64,000 bases of DNA, from assembly GCA_030425385.1 (NCBI GenBank), contig JAUIAH010000036.1:16236-80235 (forward strand). The letters are read 5' to 3'. The stretch comes from Verrucomicrobiia bacterium. Its GTDB lineage: Bacteria > Verrucomicrobiota > Verrucomicrobiia > Verrucomicrobiales > DEV007. Positions 61,743 through 64,000 of the stretch are shown here, in pieces (position 1 is the first letter of the stretch; every line of letters starts with the position of its first letter). The position numbers and the translations under genes were made by a program. The notes under the pieces were generated by a model. The model did not search any database and was not told the DNA's origin. It saw only the letters and a program-made list of their open reading frames with translations.

Positions 61743-62435
61743 ATGAAGTGTCTGGTGGTCGATGATGATCCGTTGACCTGCGATACGGTGGAGTCCTTTC
61801 TCCAGCGGATCGAGGGCGTGGACTACTGTCTTAAGGTCAACGATGGTGCCACCGCCTTACACCTGCTGGCTGCCGAGCGCTTCGATGCCGTCTTTCTCGA
61901 CTTGCAGCTCCCGGGCATGGATGGCGTCTCGCTTCTCAAAGCCCTTCCCAGCAACACACCGGTAGTCGTCATCAGTGCCAGCGCTGAATTCGGTGCGGAG
62001 AGCTACGGTTTCGATGTGGTAGATTATCTGGTGAAACCGCTAGAATTCAGCCGCTTTGCCAAAGCCATGGTGAAATTGAAAGGGAAACAGCCCGTCGCCC
62101 TGGATCAAGCGGCTGCCCGTCCCGATGCCTTCTTTCTCCGTGACGGAAATGCCATCCAACGAGTTGATCTCACCCAACTTCTCTACGTGGAAGCGCAGTC
62201 TAACTACGCCTCGTTTGTGTTTGAGAAAAGCAAGCCCGTGATGAGCTTGGTGAGTCTTCGGAAATTAGAGGCAGAGTTGCCTGAAGGCTTCATCCGCATT
62301 CACCGCTCTTACATCGTCAACGAACAGCGCATCCGGCAGATCGAGGGCAATCAGTTGCACATCGGTGATTCCAAACTCCCCATAGGCCAGTCCTACCGTG
62401 AGGCGCTCTATCAACGCCTTCATGTGGTGAACTGA
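61743..62435 (+). CDS. LytTR-family response regulator
   Basis: 230 aa. Receiver domain with 'CLVVDDDPLTCD' acidic pocket, phospho-acceptor Asp53 in 'AVFLDLQLPGMDG' and Lys in 'DYLVKPLEFSRF'. Then a LytTR DNA-binding domain (about 128-230) with 'LLYVEAQSNYASFVF' and 'GFIRIHRSYIVNEQRI', the conserved recognition strands. It is the natural candidate for phosphorylation by the divergent hybrid kinase. LytTR regulators control extracellular functions in many bacteria. Confidence 0.94.
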   Translation: MKCLVVDDDPLTCDTVESFLQRIEGVDYCLKVNDGATALHLLAAERFDAVFLDLQLPGMDGVSLLKALPSNTPVVVISASAEFGAESYGFDVVDYLVKPLEFSRFAKAMVKLKGKQPVALDQAAARPDAFFLRDGNAIQRVDLTQLLYVEAQSNYASFVFEKSKPVMSLVSLRKLEAELPEGFIRIHRSYIVNEQRIRQIEGNQLHIGDSKLPIGQSYREALYQRLHVVN

Positions 62436-62444
62436 AGGCTGTCC

Positions 62445-62668
62445 TTAGACAGCGTAGACATCCTCAAGTGATAGTGTGAGATCAATCGAGCTCATCCGAA
62501 TGGTGCGATTGCCTTGGACATTATCTTCTGGTGCCAACGCCCATTCGTTGTCTTTACGGAGAACAGGAGAACACGCACCTGCCGGTGTTCGTTGTCTTGC
62601 TCTACCAATAAGTATTCCTCCAGGGAGGCAAGATGTTGGCTCTTGTCAGCTAAATGGAAAATTCCAGC
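62445..62668 (-). pseudogene. Frameshifted remnant of a Uma2 (DUF820) family protein
   Basis: No single frame is open. The minus strand reads 'HLASLEEYLLVEQDNEHRQV' in one frame and, after a shift near 62555-62565, 'RKDNEWALAPEDNVQGN' then 'RTIRMSSIDLTLSLEDVYAV' in the next, ending in TAA at 62445. Joined, these match the last half of Uma2 (sLxEYlLvdqd ... W ... lxLxxIY). The N-terminal part with the nuclease residues is absent. It lies directly after the DUF1963 gene. Confidence 0.65.
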
Positions 62669-62678
62669 TCAGTGACAC

Positions 62679-63461
62679 CTACCCTTGGCACATGAAGGTG
62701 CCTTTTCCATGCTCAGAGCACCAGAATAAAAAACCAGCCGCGCCCGGCGAAAAACCAAAATCGATAAAAAGTTGGTCGACTATCTGGTAAAGTAACTCCA
62801 TGGGCTTCTGGCAAGTCTCACAATGAGGGTATTCTACTTCCTGAATCCAAACAGGCCAGCCCAAAGCTTTATCTCCACTCGAGGTCTTCTTTTGTAAATC
62901 CTTAACTTCTTGATTCACATTCTCACCTCTGAATCGGTAAATCGCTTCCCCAGGACCTCTAGGTCCTCTGCCGAGCACAGGCCCAGGTCCTCTGCCGAGC
63001 ACAGGAGCTGCGAGACCAAGTGTTTCCATTTCAATTAGATTTGGATAATCCGAAATGCGCTTCCAGTCAGCTACTACGAACAGATTAGGTACTTCTTGGA
63101 TATCGTTAGGAAATCCCTCTTCAGACATCTTACGAGAATCCTCTGGAGATATTATCACACGCGTTCCTGGACTAAAAGGCTCATTTATATGAGCGCTTTC
63201 GCGAAGCGCACATCTGTCTGATGCGCACATAAAAAGTTGCACTAGATTAGTCCGCTTCTGTTCCAAATCTAACTCCGCGAGATCAATCTGAAAAAGGAAA
63301 GTCATCGATTTTTTGCATGCCCCGCAGCGCGGCCAGTCCCTCAGCTTGGTCCGGCTAGGTCTACCACCATATCTGGTCCCCACATAACGACGATCATTTG
63401 GAAACCCCAATATTGGCAAAAAACAATCTTTTTTAAAAGGCTCAAAAAACGGCTCTTTCAT
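62679..63461 (-). CDS. DUF1963 family protein with internal tandem duplication
   Basis: 260 aa from ATG 63461. 'YGGRPSRTKLRDWPRCGACKK', 'MTFLFQIDLAELDL' and 'LVQLFMCASDRCALRES' follow the DUF1963 (YwqG) pattern of Cys pairs flanking a 'Fl.QiDL' core; a second related block, 'YPHCETCQKPMELLYQIVDQ' onward, closes the protein. Function unknown. Residues about 152-167 are a tandem copy, 'VLGRGPGPVLGRGPRGPG', made by a 24-bp DNA duplication. Base composition looks more AT-rich than most of the window, consistent with acquisition. Confidence 0.78.
   Translation of the reverse strand: MKEPFFEPFKKDCFLPILGFPNDRRYVGTRYGGRPSRTKLRDWPRCGACKKSMTFLFQIDLAELDLEQKRTNLVQLFMCASDRCALRESAHINEPFSPGTRVIISPEDSRKMSEEGFPNDIQEVPNLFVVADWKRISDYPNLIEMETLGLAAPVLGRGPGPVLGRGPRGPGEAIYRFRGENVNQEVKDLQKKTSSGDKALGWPVWIQEVEYPHCETCQKPMELLYQIVDQLFIDFGFSPGAAGFLFWCSEHGKGTFMCQG
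62961..63005. repeat. 24-bp tandem duplication inside the DUF1963 gene
   Basis: Unit aggtcctctgccgagcacag followed by gccc occurs at 62961-62984, with a second copy starting at 62985 that is identical for 21 bases. In frame. Confidence 0.85.
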
Positions 63462-63611
63462 GTGACGGTACAATACACTGTTTTTTACGATGCAACAAGA
63501 GGCTTTCGAGCTAGCCGGATGCGCAGTGACTCACTGAAGAAGACACCGAAGCGGGATCCAGGCTAGCGTGCCATTGGGGTTGATGCCTCATAAAAGAGGA
63601 CACCGTGGGGG

Positions 63612-63880
63612 ATGCCGCACCTCATGGACAAAAGCCTCAATGATTACATCGAACACATGCGCGAGCGCTATGCCCGCATGACCGGAAAACTCGCCCGCAG
63701 CAAGCTCCTCGACAGGTTCTGTGAGACCACAGGACTGGAGCGCAAGTACTCGATCAAAGTCCTTAGCGGCCAGCGCCGAGAGAAACCGACTGCCGCTAGC
63801 CGTAGAGGAGCCACGCGGATACCGATTCTGACATCGCCGTCCTTAGACGCATTTTACCCCCTTTGAAATGCGGTTATTGA
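63612..63880 (+). pseudogene. Frameshifted N-terminal fragment of a transposase/integrase
   Basis: The first 50 codons, 'IEHMRERYARMTGKLARSKL' then 'LDRFCETTGLERKYSIKVL', match the N-terminus of ISNCY/integrase-type transposases (RYxxxxGxxKxxLLdeFCxxtGxxRKyAxxxL). After 'AASRRG' the homology continues in another frame ('DTDSDIAVLRRIL') until the stop TGA at 63878-63880. The catalytic core is missing. No flanking inverted repeats were recognised. Confidence 0.65.
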
Positions 63881-63929
63881 TGCCGATACCCTATAAAACA
63901 AGGCCCGTTCGGCTATTCGCAAATTTCAA

Positions 63930-63953
63930 GCAGGTGGCTACACAGCCACCTGC
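63930..63953 (-). terminator. Ten-base hairpin at the end of the right-edge gene
   Basis: gcaggtggct, 4-base loop acac, agccacctgc. On the minus strand it is followed by ttgaaatttg, a weak T-rich tail. The stop codon of the edge gene sits inside the stem and loop. Confidence 0.5.
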
Positions 63954-64000
63954 AAGAGGTCAAGGATTTGAGCCTGCTCTTCGTCGCGCTCCGTCACTTG
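63938..64000 (-). CDS. C-terminal tail of a gene cut by the right window edge
   Basis: Only 20 codons and a stop are visible ('QVTERDEEQAQILDLLQVAV'). A helical tail with an 'EQAxILxLLxV' pattern resembles the C-terminus of some transposases, which would suit the neighbouring transposase fragment, but this is too short to assign. Confidence 0.35.
   Translation of the reverse strand, partial: QVTERDEEQAQILDLLQVAV

Noticed and set aside
61369..61746. Plus-strand frames in the kinase/LytTR intergenic region
   Set aside because: Arg/Pro-rich compositions typical of GC-rich non-coding frames; no ribosome-binding site or motif.
62476..62790. Plus-strand 104-codon frame
   Set aside because: Lies opposite the Uma2 remnant and the end of the DUF1963 gene; no family features.
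1..64000. tRNA, rRNA or prophage genes
   Set aside because: No cloverleaf-like stretch, rRNA segment or phage structural gene was recognised anywhere in the window by eye.

Overview
The window is about 64 kb of bacterial chromosome, fairly GC-rich by eye, and its gene content points to a member of the Verrucomicrobiota (family-level inference only). The clues are a PEP-CTERM exported protein, a DUF1080 protein, a Tat-exported Gfo/Idh/MocA oxidoreductase, a CxPxR arylsulfatase, a CE15-type esterase, very large LamG/CBM9 exported proteins, and a C-terminal 'sTDLLNWE' type tail. Most of the window is dense housekeeping and exported-protein DNA. Only the last ~1.6 kb looks like decayed mobile or accessory DNA.

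Layout. 1-7.4 kb (minus): one tightly packed run of nine genes: gamma-carbonic anhydrase, a DUF455/ATP-grasp fusion, an exported methyltransferase, a Zn-ribbon Nudix hydrolase, a short glutamate 5-kinase, type III pantothenate kinase, an acyl-carrier-like protein, an exported endonuclease/phosphatase-fold protein and RsgA (cut by the window edge). 7.5-11.3 kb: HU protein, an MsbA-like ABC exporter, a SanA-like protein and an EamA transporter. 11.5-17.3 kb (plus): membrane Ser/Thr kinase, ClpX-like unfoldase, MGMT-like protein and sensor histidine kinase; the last three each start inside the previous stop codon. 17.3-26.7 kb: CE15 esterase, PEP-CTERM protein translationally coupled to a large POTRA/SurA-like exported protein, an SHD1/coiled-coil pair, RibB with a dead-looking RibA domain, and a phosphodiesterase. 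26.7-45.6 kb: giant CBM9/LamG protein, DUF1080 protein, type II glutamine synthetase, malate dehydrogenase, GmhA-like isomerase, GH77-like protein, Gfo/Idh oxidoreductase, a HigA antitoxin next to a higB remnant, sulfatase, rhomboid-like protein, gcvT-gcvH, DUF6702-like protein and M1 peptidase.

45.6-56.7 kb (minus) is the most distinctive region: six consecutive exported-protein genes. The first encodes a cohesin-like domain. The second encodes a dockerin-like duplicated calcium motif plus a long Asp-Thr repeat. They are followed by a tail-anchored protein of unknown function, an LVIVD/thrombospondin-type-3 protein, a Kelch/Gly-rich protein and a vanadium haloperoxidase-like enzyme. Together they look like the parts of an uncharacterised cell-surface assembly, and this is my best candidate for an undescribed system.

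56.8-62.4 kb: DUF3592 and HTTM membrane proteins, then a hybrid histidine kinase divergent from a LytTR response regulator with a perfect 12-bp hairpin between them. 62.4-64 kb: a frameshifted Uma2 remnant, a DUF1963 protein with an internal duplication, a frameshifted transposase fragment and the tail of another gene at the right edge.
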